From: Crossiella sp. CA-258035 | GTDB taxonomy: Bacteria; Actinomycetota; Actinomycetes; Mycobacteriales; Pseudonocardiaceae | Assembly (NCBI RefSeq): GCF_030064675.1 | Contig: NZ_CP116413.1 | Coordinates: forward strand, 1,761,001-1,825,000 | Direction: 5' to 3' | Length of the DNA: 64,000 bases | Shown: in pieces, positions 10,395-19,383 of the stretch | Layout: each line of letters starts with the position of its first letter | Numbering within the stretch: position 1 is the first letter of the stretch | Notes under the pieces: model-generated | Told to the model about the DNA's origin: nothing | Database searches by the model: none | What the model saw: only the letters and a program-made list of their open reading frames with translations | Made by a program: the position numbers and the translations under genes

Positions 10395-11174
10395 ATGCTG
10401 CGTTCCGCTGTCACGTTGTCCGCGCTCGCCTACGACCTGGTCTGGGAAGCAGAGGAGATCGGGGACAAACACAACGCGCTGCTCACGCCCTCACCCGGGG
10501 CGACCATGGCCGAGCGGCTGGAGCTGGGGCGGCCCGCGATCGAGGAGTTGATGCGGGCTGGGCTGTTCGACGGGCGGCAGGTGCACCCGGACCTGAAGGC
10601 GGCCATGCACCTCATCGTGCGGGCGCACCGGGAGCTCTACGGCTGGTTCACGCCGGAGCCGGACGCGCCGACCCAGTCCGTGCTGGCGGTGGCCAGCGGC
10701 CGGGACGCGCTGCTGGCGGTGCTCACCGGGGAACAGTTGCACCTGCAGCCGATCGACGCCAGGGAGCTGGCATCGGCGGTGGCCGGGGTGCTGCCGGAGG
10801 CCCAGCCGCTGCGGATACCGACCTACTCGGTGCCGCTGGAGGACCTCAACAGCAGTGGCCGCGGCCAGTCCGGCGACGGCTACCTGGAGACCGCGGGGTC
10901 CGCCGCCGGGCGGAGCGCGGAGCTGGCCAGGGTGCGACGGCTGTTCGCCGAGCCCCGGCTGGGCGCCGGGCAGTTCCGGGCCGCCGGGCGGGACCGGCAC
11001 GGGCGGCGGCAGGTCACGCCCTCGCCGGTGGACTACTTCGACGTGGCCGGCGGGCGGTACGTCACCTACCTGCCCAGTCGCGGTGACGGGGTCGGCTGGG
11101 GCGTGGTCGCGCCCGGCGGGCGAGCACAGCTGGTGGAGCGGTTCACCGAGCTGGTGGCCAGCACGCCGAACTGA
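10395..11174 (+). CDS. EspG-like ESX secretion-associated chaperone
   Basis: 259 residues, soluble, with the actinomycete EspG-like pattern: helical N-terminus, central A-H-R-E-L-Y-G-W-F, L-A-V-A-S-G-R-D-A-L-L-A-V-L, and a C-terminal G-G-R-Y-V-T-Y sheet region followed by a final helix. EspG proteins bind PPE-type substrates in the cytosol before export. The ATG is 2 bases after the stop of the WXG/PPE-like gene, which is then its likely client. No ESX core gene (eccB-E, mycP) lies in the window. Confidence 0.8.
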   Translation: MLRSAVTLSALAYDLVWEAEEIGDKHNALLTPSPGATMAERLELGRPAIEELMRAGLFDGRQVHPDLKAAMHLIVRAHRELYGWFTPEPDAPTQSVLAVASGRDALLAVLTGEQLHLQPIDARELASAVAGVLPEAQPLRIPTYSVPLEDLNSSGRGQSGDGYLETAGSAAGRSAELARVRRLFAEPRLGAGQFRAAGRDRHGRRQVTPSPVDYFDVAGGRYVTYLPSRGDGVGWGVVAPGGRAQLVERFTELVASTPN

Positions 11175-11280
11175 GCGGTGGGATGTTCCGCAGGTCACAT
11201 CCGTTGAGGCGTCATGAGGCTCCGGTCCGTATGTCCCACTGGCACCACGGGGCACACGGACCAACTGGCGAAACCCTGCA

Positions 11281-11320
11281 CGCGGCCCGGACGGGCGTCC
11301 CCTCACCCGTCCGGGCCGCG
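11281..11320 (+). terminator. Terminator of the ESX-type operon
   Basis: A perfect 15-bp GC stem (11281-11295 with 11306-11320) with a 10-base loop, followed by GCAGGTCTTTCG. It lies in the 215-bp gap before the reductase gene. Confidence 0.75.
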
Positions 11321-11389
11321 GCAGGTCTTTCGGGCAGCGGCATGGCTACCCCCTGGTAACTCCCGTTCGAATTGGGCATGCTGCTGGGC

Positions 11390-12433
11390 ATGACGTGGAT
11401 GGTGTACGGGGCCAACGGCTACACCGGGCAGCTGATCGCGGAGCTGGCGGTGCGCCGCGGCGAGACACCGGTGCTCGCGGGCCGGGCCGCCGAGAAGGTG
11501 GTCCCGCTGGCCGAGCGGCTGGGGCTGCCGTACCGGGTGTTCGGGCTGGACGAGCGGCTGGCCGGGCACCTGGACGGGGTGGACACCGTGGCGCACTGCG
11601 CGGGGCCGTTCTCGGCCACCGCCGCGCCGATGGTGCGGGCCTGCCTGGACGCCAAGGTCAACTACCTGGACATCACCGGTGAGATCGCGGTGTTCGAGCA
11701 GATCGCGCAGCGTTCCGCCGAGGCCGAGCGGGCCGGGGTGGTGCTGCTGCCGGGCGCCGGGTTCGACGTGGTGCCCACCGACTGCCTGGCCGCGATGCTG
11801 GCCGCGGACCTGCCCGGCGCCACCCACCTGGAACTCGCCTTCGCCGGGATGGCCAGCGCCAGCGCCGGCACGCTGCGCACCACGGTGGAGTCACTCGGTC
11901 TTGGCGGCCGGGCGCGGATCAACGGGGAGATCCGGCCGGTGCCGCCGGGGTGGCGGGTGCGCTCGGTGGACTTCCCGGGCAAGCGCCGCGAGGTCATCTC
12001 CATCCCGTGGGGCGATGTGAGCACCGCCTACCGCTCCACCGGCATCCCCAACATCGTGGTCTACGCCGCACTCGGCGTGCCCGCCCCGCTGTTCAAGGCG
12101 CAGCGGTACGTGCTGCCGGTGTTCCGCAACTCGTTGGTGCGCAAGGGACTGACCGCGCTGGCCAACCGGGTCGCCGGGCCGAACGAGTCGGAGCGGGCCG
12201 CGGCCAGCTCCGAGGTGTGGGGCCAGGTGCGGGACGCGCAGGGGCGCACGGTGAGCCGGACCCTGACCGCGCCGGAGGGCTACGAGCTGACCGCGGACGC
12301 GGTGGTGCGCGCGGTGCAGCGGATCCGCACCGGCGAGGTGGCCAGCGGGACGCACACGCCGTCCTCGGCCTTCGGCGCCAGCTTCGTGCGCTCGCTGACC
12401 GGCGTGCGGGTGCACGAGGCCCAGGTGCGCTGA
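11390..12433 (+). CDS. Saccharopine dehydrogenase-like / trans-acting enoyl reductase-like NADP-binding protein
   Basis: 347 residues from the chosen ATG. The N-terminal Rossmann motif is Y-G-A-N-G-Y-T-G, as in the saccharopine dehydrogenase NADP-binding family; a second family feature is N-Y-L-D-I-T-G-E near 93-100. The nearest known relatives include mycobacterial trans-acting enoyl reductases and uncharacterised oxidoreductases; the substrate is unknown. No clear ribosome site is seen, so ATG 11378 or 11399 are alternative starts. A bidirectional hairpin follows. Confidence 0.8.
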   Translation: MTWMVYGANGYTGQLIAELAVRRGETPVLAGRAAEKVVPLAERLGLPYRVFGLDERLAGHLDGVDTVAHCAGPFSATAAPMVRACLDAKVNYLDITGEIAVFEQIAQRSAEAERAGVVLLPGAGFDVVPTDCLAAMLAADLPGATHLELAFAGMASASAGTLRTTVESLGLGGRARINGEIRPVPPGWRVRSVDFPGKRREVISIPWGDVSTAYRSTGIPNIVVYAALGVPAPLFKAQRYVLPVFRNSLVRKGLTALANRVAGPNESERAAASSEVWGQVRDAQGRTVSRTLTAPEGYELTADAVVRAVQRIRTGEVASGTHTPSSAFGASFVRSLTGVRVHEAQVR

Positions 12434-12450
12434 CCTGCTCCGGACATGGG

Positions 12451-12486
12451 CCGGGGCGCCCCGCGTGGAGATGCGGGGCGCCCCGG
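12451..12486. terminator. Bidirectional terminator hairpin
   Basis: A perfect 14-bp stem (12451-12464 with 12473-12486), 8-base loop, then TTTCCC on the plus strand. It separates two convergent genes. Confidence 0.85.
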
Positions 12487-12502
12487 TTTCCCGTGGAGCG
12501 GG

Positions 12503-13915
12503 TCAGCTGGCGTACGGCGCCGCGGCCTGCTTGGCGGCGTACATCAGGGCCGGCTTGATCTTCGGCCAGAAGGTGCTGGTCTGGCAGGAGTACGGCGGCA
12601 GGAAGCCACCGCAGGTGCCGCTGGCCGGGCCGATCTCGAAGGTGAAACCGGGCACGCCGAGCTTGTCGTAGAGCCAGTCCTCGGTGCCACCGGAGGCGGC
12701 GTAGCCGACGACCTGCGGCGCGGTGCCGTAGGTGTAGCCGGTGATGCCGGCCATGTCCTTGGCCATCCGGCGCAGGCTGGCGTCGTTGCCGGTGTAGGTG
12801 TTGGCCCGGTGCGCCCAGGGGAAGATGATCCCGTTGGTGTAGCTGTGGAAGGTGATCATCAGACCCTTGGTGTCCTTGGCCGCGGGAGTGGTGTCACCGT
12901 CGCCGCGCTTGTCCGGGTAGAGCTTGGTGAACAGCGACTGCAGCGAGTTCAGCTCGATCTCGGAGTCCGCGCGCGGGCCGCGGTAGGTCTCGGCACACGG
13001 GTTGGTCGAGGTGCCCGCCTGGCCGTAGTGGGAGTTGGCGTTGCGGTTGAGGTCGATGCCGATCTGGCCGCCGGTGCCGCAGGAACCGTTGGTGTTGTTG
13101 GCGTTCTTGCGCTGCAGGCGCGGCGAGCTGCCGCCCTGCTGGACGATGTCCACGCCGTCCGGGTTGGTGATCGGGACGACCCACATCTCGGTGGTGTCCA
13201 TCAGCTTGGTGACCTCGGCGTCCTTGCCGTAGCCCTGGGTCAGGTGGTCGATCCACCGCCAGGCCATGTCACCGGTGGTGATCTCGCGGGCGTGGATCTG
13301 GGCCATCAGGAAGAAGCGCGGCTTCGGCGCGCTGGTGTTCAGCGCGCAGTCCCCGGCCTGCTTCTTGGTCAGGCAGATGGCGCGCAGGTCGTAGCCGTTG
13401 GGCTTGCCGGTGCTCTTGCGCCAGGACTGCCCGTAGGTCACGCCGGTGGACAGCGCGGGGTAGTCGGCGAGCACCTTGTCCAGGTGCGAGTGGTGCGCCC
13501 GGACGGTGCGGTAGCCGCCGTAGTAGGTCTCGTTGATGTCGTTGACGCCCAGCGGCTCGCTGTTGTTGTGCGTCTTGGGCGCGGCCCACGGCGCCGGCGC
13601 CATGACCGACTCGACCTTGGTGCTGAACCCGGCCTTGGCCAGGCGGCTCGCCTCCTCGGCGTTGCCCAGCACGAACAGGTCGTCGCCGTCACGCTGCTCC
13701 AGCACGTCCGAGCCGACCTGGATGAGGCGCTCGGAGTCCTTGACCGCGTCCACGACGCGGTAGACGAACATCGCCTGCTTCTGCTCGGCCTGGGCGCTGT
13801 CGGCCTTGGCGGCTGGTTCGGGCGCAGGGGCCCCGGTCTGCTGGAACAACAACAGGGCACTGGTCGCCAGCGCGGCCACCACGCCCGCGATGGGGATCCG
13901 CCGTGATACGGACAT
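12503..13915 (-). CDS. Secreted M14 zinc carboxypeptidase
   Basis: 470 residues. Residues 1-25 form a signal sequence with a basic start (S-R-R) and a hydrophobic core. The peptidase domain covers about 125-465: zinc ligands H208-x-x-E211 (in Q-I-H-A-R-E) and H357, substrate-site N-P-D-G at 251-254, D-L-N-R-N near 288-292, and the catalytic Glu 427 in F-T-F-E-I-G-P. The complete set suggests an active carboxypeptidase. The ATG at 13915 has AGAGGA upstream; a longer frame to 14011 is not needed. Confidence 0.9.
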   Translation of the reverse strand: MSVSRRIPIAGVVAALATSALLLFQQTGAPAPEPAAKADSAQAEQKQAMFVYRVVDAVKDSERLIQVGSDVLEQRDGDDLFVLGNAEEASRLAKAGFSTKVESVMAPAPWAAPKTHNNSEPLGVNDINETYYGGYRTVRAHHSHLDKVLADYPALSTGVTYGQSWRKSTGKPNGYDLRAICLTKKQAGDCALNTSAPKPRFFLMAQIHAREITTGDMAWRWIDHLTQGYGKDAEVTKLMDTTEMWVVPITNPDGVDIVQQGGSSPRLQRKNANNTNGSCGTGGQIGIDLNRNANSHYGQAGTSTNPCAETYRGPRADSEIELNSLQSLFTKLYPDKRGDGDTTPAAKDTKGLMITFHSYTNGIIFPWAHRANTYTGNDASLRRMAKDMAGITGYTYGTAPQVVGYAASGGTEDWLYDKLGVPGFTFEIGPASGTCGGFLPPYSCQTSTFWPKIKPALMYAAKQAAAPYAS

Positions 13916-14073
13916 GTCCGTCCTCTCGCATTTTCGCCGAGATGCACTGCGCGCAGCAGGGTGGATGCGGCAGTTGAGTTTGGACGCTAGGACGCGCGCA
14001 CTTATCGCCATAACCCTACGAATGGACGACGAGATTCAGTTTTAAGAGGTTACCGCCCGGGAAGGGGGACTCC

Positions 14074-14658
14074 ATGACGACGGCACTGCTGTCCCGCCAC
14101 GCGGAAGCGCTGGACCTCTTCGGCGGGCTGGTGCACGCGGTCCGCGGTCCGGCCTGGGACGCCCCGACCCCGTGCGCGGAGTGGTCGGTGCGCGACCTGG
14201 TCGGTCATCTCACCGGCGAGCAGCTGTGGGTGCCCGCCCTGGTCACGCAGCGGCGGAGCCCGGAGGAGGTCGGCGCGGAGTTCGACGGCGACGTGCTCGG
14301 CGATGACCCGGCCGGGGTGTGGGCCAAGGCGGCCGAGCAGGCCAGGGTGGCGTTCAACCAGCCGGGCGCGCTGGCGGGCACGGTCGCGCTGTCCTACGGG
14401 CCGAGCCCGGTGACCGACTACTGCGCGGAGATGACCCTGGACGCGGTGGTGCACAGCTGGGACCTGGCCAAGGCGATCGGGTCCGATGACCGGCTGCCGG
14501 CGCAGCTGGTGGAGTTCGCGCTGGCCAGGGTGCTGCCGAAGGCGGATGAGTTCGCTGACGGGCAGTACTTCGGCGAGCCGGTTGAGGTGCCGGCGGACGC
14601 CGACGACCAGACCCGGCTGCTGGCGATCCTGGGCCGCCGCCGGAACTGGGACAGCTAG
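14074..14658 (+). CDS. TIGR03086-type metal-binding protein (mycothiol-dependent isomerase / DinB-like fold)
   Basis: 194 residues. The N-terminal pattern T-P-C-A-E-W-S-V-R-D-L-V-G-H-L and the later L-D-A-V-V-H-S-W-D-L are the metal-binding helices of the mycothiol maleylpyruvate isomerase fold (H45 and H147 as ligands). The substrate is unknown. A good ribosome site (AAGGGGG) precedes the ATG. Its TAG stop and the TAG of the convergent Uma2 gene share the palindrome CTAG (14655-14658). Confidence 0.85.
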   Translation: MTTALLSRHAEALDLFGGLVHAVRGPAWDAPTPCAEWSVRDLVGHLTGEQLWVPALVTQRRSPEEVGAEFDGDVLGDDPAGVWAKAAEQARVAFNQPGALAGTVALSYGPSPVTDYCAEMTLDAVVHSWDLAKAIGSDDRLPAQLVEFALARVLPKADEFADGQYFGEPVEVPADADDQTRLLAILGRRRNWDS

Positions 14659-15233
14659 ACGGTGAGCTGCGCAGGGTCCAGGCGCACCGGGACCGGCGCT
14701 GCGGTGATCGTGGCCCAGGAACCCGGCTTGACCTGCGACTCTTCCACGTACTTGCCCTTGTCGAGCCGATAGGCGGTGACCGTCATCGCGCCCAGCTTGT
14801 CCTGCTCCAAGGTCCAGACGAAGGGGACCCCGGCACCGGCGTAAGCGGAGAGCTTGGTCTCCCGCTCCGCGCGATCGTTGCCCGGCGACCAGATTTCCAC
14901 CGCCAGCTGGAGGTTGTCCGGAGCGAAGCTCACGCCACGCGGTTTGACATCGAGCACGACCACATCGGGGATCAGCGCGGTCCGCCACGGGGTGCTGATC
15001 CGAACGTTCACAGCGGGCACCACATACAGGTCAGTCCGGTCAGCCGAAACCAGCGTCTCGCGTAGCAGCTGAACGAGGATGGAGGCGGCCCACTGGTGTT
15101 CGCCGGTCGGAGCTGGAGTCACGTGCAGGTATCCCAAGATCAGTTCGAGGCGGGACCCGTCCACCGAAGGGTCCAACGCCAGCCAGTCCTCAACCGTGTA
15201 GGGGCCGATGGGGTGCTCGATGGCAGCTGACAT
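14655..15233 (-). CDS. Uma2 family putative endonuclease (DUF820)
   Basis: 192 residues with the PD-(D/E)XK-like Uma2 pattern: Y-T-V-E-D-W-L-A-L start, E in R-L-E-L-I-L-G, D in I-P-D-V-V-V-L-D, and E in L-Q-L-A-V-E-I-W-S-P. Uma2 proteins are common in actinomycetes and their role is poorly known. The ATG at 15233 has an excellent ribosome site (GGAGGTGGAGG). An in-frame ATG at 15266 lies 6 bases after TAGAAT and could be a leaderless start. The gene follows jetC on the same strand by 52 bp, where a jetD nuclease gene would be expected; whether it belongs to that system is open. Confidence 0.8.
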   Translation of the reverse strand: MSAAIEHPIGPYTVEDWLALDPSVDGSRLELILGYLHVTPAPTGEHQWAASILVQLLRETLVSADRTDLYVVPAVNVRISTPWRTALIPDVVVLDVKPRGVSFAPDNLQLAVEIWSPGNDRAERETKLSAYAGAGVPFVWTLEQDKLGAMTVTAYRLDKGKYVEESQVKPGSWATITAAPVPVRLDPAQLTV

Positions 15234-15272
15234 CGCCTCCACCTCCAACACTCGACTCACCTGCATTATCGC

Positions 15273-15278
15273 ATTCTA
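15273..15278 (-). promoter_or_regulatory. -10 element for the Uma2 gene
   Basis: TAGAAT on the minus strand ends 6 bases before ATG 15266. It suggests the Uma2 gene has its own promoter directly after the jetC stop, which weakens but does not exclude cotranscription. Confidence 0.45.
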
Positions 15279-15285
15279 GTCGTGA

Positions 15286-18200
15286 TCAGGCGTCCTCCCG
15301 GTCCAACCCCGCGCCGTCCCAGGTGGTGTGCGTGCAGGCGACGCCGCCGCCGTTCTTGGGCCGGAGCACGTCGTAGATGTGCATGCGCGGGATCTTCCCG
15401 GACACCCCCCAGCCGCTGGGCCAGGTGATGATCCAGTCCATGTCCAGGTCGACCAGCAGGCCCAGCATGCGGGCGATGGTGGGGTCGTCGAGGCGTTCGA
15501 ATGCCTCGTCCAGCAGGACCAGGCGGAGCGGGTGCCAGCCTTCCTCGTTGGCGCTGACCGCGTCGTAGAAGCTGGCCGCGGCGGCGAAGAGGGTCACGTA
15601 GGAGACCAGGCGGGTCTCGCCGGAGGAGAGCTGGCGGAGGCGGCGGACCCTGGGCTTGCTGTCCGGGCCGGTGTCGCGCACCCGGACGGTGAAGGAGTAC
15701 CAGGAGCGGTAGTCCAGGGCGCGGCCCAGGATCTCGGCGTAGCCGGCGGAGTGGGCGTCGCGTTCGGCCTCGATGCGTTCGGTGAAGGCGCGGCGCAGGG
15801 TGGCGTCCTGGTCCTGGCTGCGCTGGGCGAAGGGGGTGCGGACCAGCTCCAGGGCGTCCCTGGTGGCCTCGTCCAGGGCGGCCGAAGGACGCCATTCCAG
15901 CTGGACGTGCACGCCCTGGCTGGAGCGGGCCCGGTCGAGCACCTCGTTCATCCGGCGGCACAGGTCCTCGGCCACCGCGATCTGGCTGCGCAGGCGTTCG
16001 GCCAGGTCGCGCATCAGGTAGTCGGAGAAGATCTCCTGGTAGCGCTCGCCGAGGTAGCCGCGCTGGTCGGCGAGGCGGGTGGCGACCAGGGCTGCCGCGT
16101 CGGCGACCGGCCGCGGGCCGTCCTCGGAGGTGACCGTGACGGTGAGGATGCCGGCGGTGGTCTCGGCGGTGATGTTGTGCGAGCCCGCCAGGGCCGACTG
16201 GAGTGCCTGGAGGCGGCCGATCACGGTGCCCTCGCTGGCCGGGCGGCGGTCCTCGGCCGCGCCGAGGCGTTCGGCGGTGGCCAGCAGGTTGTCGGTGTCC
16301 GGCGGTTCGGCCTCGGGCAGGGCGGCGCTCCACACGCCGGGGGCGGCCAGGGTGTCCCGGAAGGCCGCCTCGGCGGTGCTGACCTCCTGCTGGCGGCCAG
16401 TGCGCTGCTGCTGCTTGGTCTCCAGCAGGGTGGCGATCTTGGTGGCCTCCTCGCGGACCTCGGCCACCCGCTCGCGCGCGCCGGGCAGGTCGGCCTTGGC
16501 CCGCTTGTGCTCGGCCTCCAGCGCGGCCAGTGACTCGGCGACCTGCTTGGCCTCGCCGCCGATGGCCGAGGTCAGCTCGGCCAGCGCGGCCGCCTGCTCG
16601 GCGTACTCGGCGCAGCGGGACTCCGCCTGCGCCTCGGCCTGCTCCCGGTCGCCCAGGGCGACCCGGTGGTTGTGCAGGGCGTCGGCCAGCTGGCGGATCG
16701 AGCCGGCGCAGCGTTCGGTGAGGGCCTCCTTGAGGCCGTCCACGGTGCCGCGGACCTGCTCGGCGGCCCGGTGCGCCTGTTCCAGCGCGGCGGTGTCGGC
16801 GGAGAGCCCGGCCTCGGTGGCGGCGTGGGTCAGCTCGGACTGCACGGCCCGCCAGTGGTCCTCGGCGTGTGAGTGCTCCTCGCGCAGGGTCAGCGCGCGG
16901 TGCTCGGCCTCCTCGGCGCTCTCCTTGGCCCCGGCCAGCCGGGCGTGCGCGGCGATCAGCTCGTCGTCGTGCGGGAAGGCGGCCAGGTGCTTCTCCCAGC
17001 CGGTGGCCTGCCTGCGCAGGGTCTCCAGGCGCTGCTGGGCGGTGGCCAGCTCGCCGCGCCGCTGCTCCAGCTCGTCCTCCAGGCCGAGGATGCGCCGCTG
17101 CCGGGCGGCCTCTCGGGCCCCGGCGCCGATGTGCTCGGCGGCCTCCTTGACCGAGGAGCCAGAGAGCACGCCCGCGCGCCAGCGGCCGTCGGTGGACAGG
17201 GCCAGCGCGGTGTCCGGCAGGTCCTCGCCGGGACCGGCCAGCGCGACCGCGGCCAGCAGCGAGCCGACCAGGTCGGCCGGGACGGGGCTGTCGGGTTCGG
17301 CGGCGGTGGTCAGCGCATCGGCGAGGGTGCGGCCGGGGGCGGTCGCGGCGGCGCCGGCCACCACCTCGGCGGAGCCGGCGCGAGCCAGGGTGCCGTCGGC
17401 GCGGACCCAGGCGGTGAGCAGGCCGCTGGCCTGCATCGCGGCTTCCAGCCCCGCGCGTTCGGCCTCGGGCAGGCGGTCGGCGAAGTCGACCAGGCGGTAG
17501 AAGGACTCGCCCAGGTCGGCCGGCCGGTCACCGGCGGGCAGTTCCGGGGCGCGTTCCTGGCCGCGGCGCAGGGCGGCGAGCTCGGTCTCGCGTTCCCGGA
17601 TGGCCTCACGGACGGTGGCGCAGGCCTGGTCGGCGGCGACCACCCGCTGGGTGGCGGAGTGCAGGTGCGGGGTGCCCCACTGGCGGAACTCCTCGCGCAC
17701 CGCGCGCGCCCCGGCCCGGTCGATCACCAGGCTCTCCGGCTGCGGCGGCTCGGGCCGGTCCACCTCGGCGCCGCCCTCGGGCGCGGCCTCGGCCCACTCG
17801 CGGACCTGGTTGGCCCAGTGCCTGGCGTGTTCGCGCAGATCCTGCGCGGTCTGGTTGCGACGGCCCGCGGCGTCGGTGGCCCCGATCTGGGCGTCCTTGG
17901 CGTTGCGCTGGAGCTCCTCGACCTTGCGCAGCGCCCGGTCGGACTCCACCGCCCGCTGGTGCAGCATCAGGGTGAGCGCGCCGCGCTGGCGCACCTCGGT
18001 GGCGGCCTCGGCGGCCTGGTTGGCCGCGGTGGCCAGCGCTGCCAGCAGCTCGTCGGGGTCGAGCTCGGGCACGGCGCGGCGGGTGACCGACAGCGGCGCG
18101 GCCTCGGCCTCCGGCTTGGCCCGGACCGGCTCGGTGGTCTCGGTGACCTCGGCTGGCGGCACGGTCGGCACCACCGGGCACAGGCCGCGGTCCAGGCCGG

Positions 18201-19383
18201 CGGTGTGCAGCAGCTGACCGGCCCGGTCGGCCAGGTCCTGCGCGGCGGCGGTGTCCCGGCCGAGGCGGTCCAGCACGGAGAGCACCGAGTCGACGCCGCG
18301 GTCCTCCTGGGCGCGCTGCCTGCTGGCCACCTCCAGCGCGGTCTCGGCGGCCTTGCGGGTGTTGGCGACCAGCTTCTCCCGGTCGGCCAGGTCGCGCATG
18401 CCCTGGTAGGCGGGCAGCGCCTTGAGCGCCTCGATCCGCATGGCCAGTTCGCTCTCGGCCTCTTCGAGCGCGGCGACCTGGGCGTCGGCGGCGGTGCGCT
18501 CCTGCTGCGCGGTGGCCTTGCGGCGTTCCAGCCTGCTCAGCTCGGCGAGCAGGCGCTGGAGGGTGTCGTGCGCGGCCTTGACGCCTTCGGCCGCGGTGCG
18601 CAGCGCGGCCAGGGCGTAGCCGGAGTAGGCGGTGAGGAAGGTGCGCAGCGCGCCGTCGGCGGTGGTCAGCCGGACGATGTTCTCCCTGATCGACTCCAGG
18701 TCGTCGAAGGAGGTGGCCAGCCGCTCGATCAGCCCGGCTTCCAGCGGCGGCAGCGCGTCGCTGAGGATCTGCTCCAGCTGGCCTTCGAGGACCTTGAGGC
18801 CGACGTCGGGGTTGCGCAGGGTGCGTTGCAGGTGCAGCAGGTCGCCGTAGCGGTCGGCGGGCACGCCGTAGACGCTTTCCGCGATCCGGGCCCGGAAGCC
18901 CGCTTCCTCCAGGACCGCGTCCGCGCCGAGCAGCTCGCGCAGCTGGCCCGGTCCGACCGGCACCCGGTCCGCGCCGACCAGCAGGACGTCCTTGCCCACC
19001 CGGCACGGGGTGATGAACCGCCAGGAGTCGCTGACCTGCTGCGAGGTCTTGGACGCCTTCACGCCGATGCCGCAGGTCAGGTACTCGTCCTGGCCGGCGT
19101 CGTCGGTGCGCACCAGCTCGATCCAGGCGTAGCCGATCCGGTTCGGGCCGCCCTGGTAGTCATCGAGCATCAGTCGCCGGATGCTGACCGTGTCGAAGCC
19201 CTTGGAACCCATCTGCCGCAGCTCGCCGTCCAGGCACAGCGGCAGCAGCAGCTCCAGGGTGCGGGACTTGCCGGAGCCGTTGGTGCCCTGGAAGATCACC
19301 CGGCCGCCGGAGAAGTCGAACTCCTGCTCGGCGTACTGCCAGATGTTGACGATGCCGCCCCGGTTGAGCCGCCAGCGGTTCAC
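15286..19383 (-). CDS. jetC: Wadjet type II JetC: SMC-like ATPase (TIGR02680 family)
   Basis: 1365 residues, the family's usual size. Walker A G-T-N-G-S-G-K-S at 33-40; long coiled-coil arms (about 265-520 and 800-1080, rich in Ala/Glu/Arg) around a hinge-like middle; ABC signature L-S-S-G-E at about 1252; Walker B L-L-D-E at 1290-1293; C-terminal T-H-T-T-W-D-G-A-G. Such proteins form an SMC-like motor that senses and extrudes circular DNA in Wadjet plasmid defence. The GTG start overlaps the jetB stop (GTGA). The partner nuclease JetD is not encoded beside it. Confidence 0.88.
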   Translation of the reverse strand: MNRWRLNRGGIVNIWQYAEQEFDFSGGRVIFQGTNGSGKSRTLELLLPLCLDGELRQMGSKGFDTVSIRRLMLDDYQGGPNRIGYAWIELVRTDDAGQDEYLTCGIGVKASKTSQQVSDSWRFITPCRVGKDVLLVGADRVPVGPGQLRELLGADAVLEEAGFRARIAESVYGVPADRYGDLLHLQRTLRNPDVGLKVLEGQLEQILSDALPPLEAGLIERLATSFDDLESIRENIVRLTTADGALRTFLTAYSGYALAALRTAAEGVKAAHDTLQRLLAELSRLERRKATAQQERTAADAQVAALEEAESELAMRIEALKALPAYQGMRDLADREKLVANTRKAAETALEVASRQRAQEDRGVDSVLSVLDRLGRDTAAAQDLADRAGQLLHTAGLDRGLCPVVPTVPPAEVTETTEPVRAKPEAEAAPLSVTRRAVPELDPDELLAALATAANQAAEAATEVRQRGALTLMLHQRAVESDRALRKVEELQRNAKDAQIGATDAAGRRNQTAQDLREHARHWANQVREWAEAAPEGGAEVDRPEPPQPESLVIDRAGARAVREEFRQWGTPHLHSATQRVVAADQACATVREAIRERETELAALRRGQERAPELPAGDRPADLGESFYRLVDFADRLPEAERAGLEAAMQASGLLTAWVRADGTLARAGSAEVVAGAAATAPGRTLADALTTAAEPDSPVPADLVGSLLAAVALAGPGEDLPDTALALSTDGRWRAGVLSGSSVKEAAEHIGAGAREAARQRRILGLEDELEQRRGELATAQQRLETLRRQATGWEKHLAAFPHDDELIAAHARLAGAKESAEEAEHRALTLREEHSHAEDHWRAVQSELTHAATEAGLSADTAALEQAHRAAEQVRGTVDGLKEALTERCAGSIRQLADALHNHRVALGDREQAEAQAESRCAEYAEQAAALAELTSAIGGEAKQVAESLAALEAEHKRAKADLPGARERVAEVREEATKIATLLETKQQQRTGRQQEVSTAEAAFRDTLAAPGVWSAALPEAEPPDTDNLLATAERLGAAEDRRPASEGTVIGRLQALQSALAGSHNITAETTAGILTVTVTSEDGPRPVADAAALVATRLADQRGYLGERYQEIFSDYLMRDLAERLRSQIAVAEDLCRRMNEVLDRARSSQGVHVQLEWRPSAALDEATRDALELVRTPFAQRSQDQDATLRRAFTERIEAERDAHSAGYAEILGRALDYRSWYSFTVRVRDTGPDSKPRVRRLRQLSSGETRLVSYVTLFAAAASFYDAVSANEEGWHPLRLVLLDEAFERLDDPTIARMLGLLVDLDMDWIITWPSGWGVSGKIPRMHIYDVLRPKNGGGVACTHTTWDGAGLDREDA

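Noticed and set aside
14655..15266. Uma2 gene as a proven part of the Wadjet operon
   Set aside because: It has its own -10 element and ribosome site, and Uma2 genes are widespread, so membership is kept only as a hypothesis.
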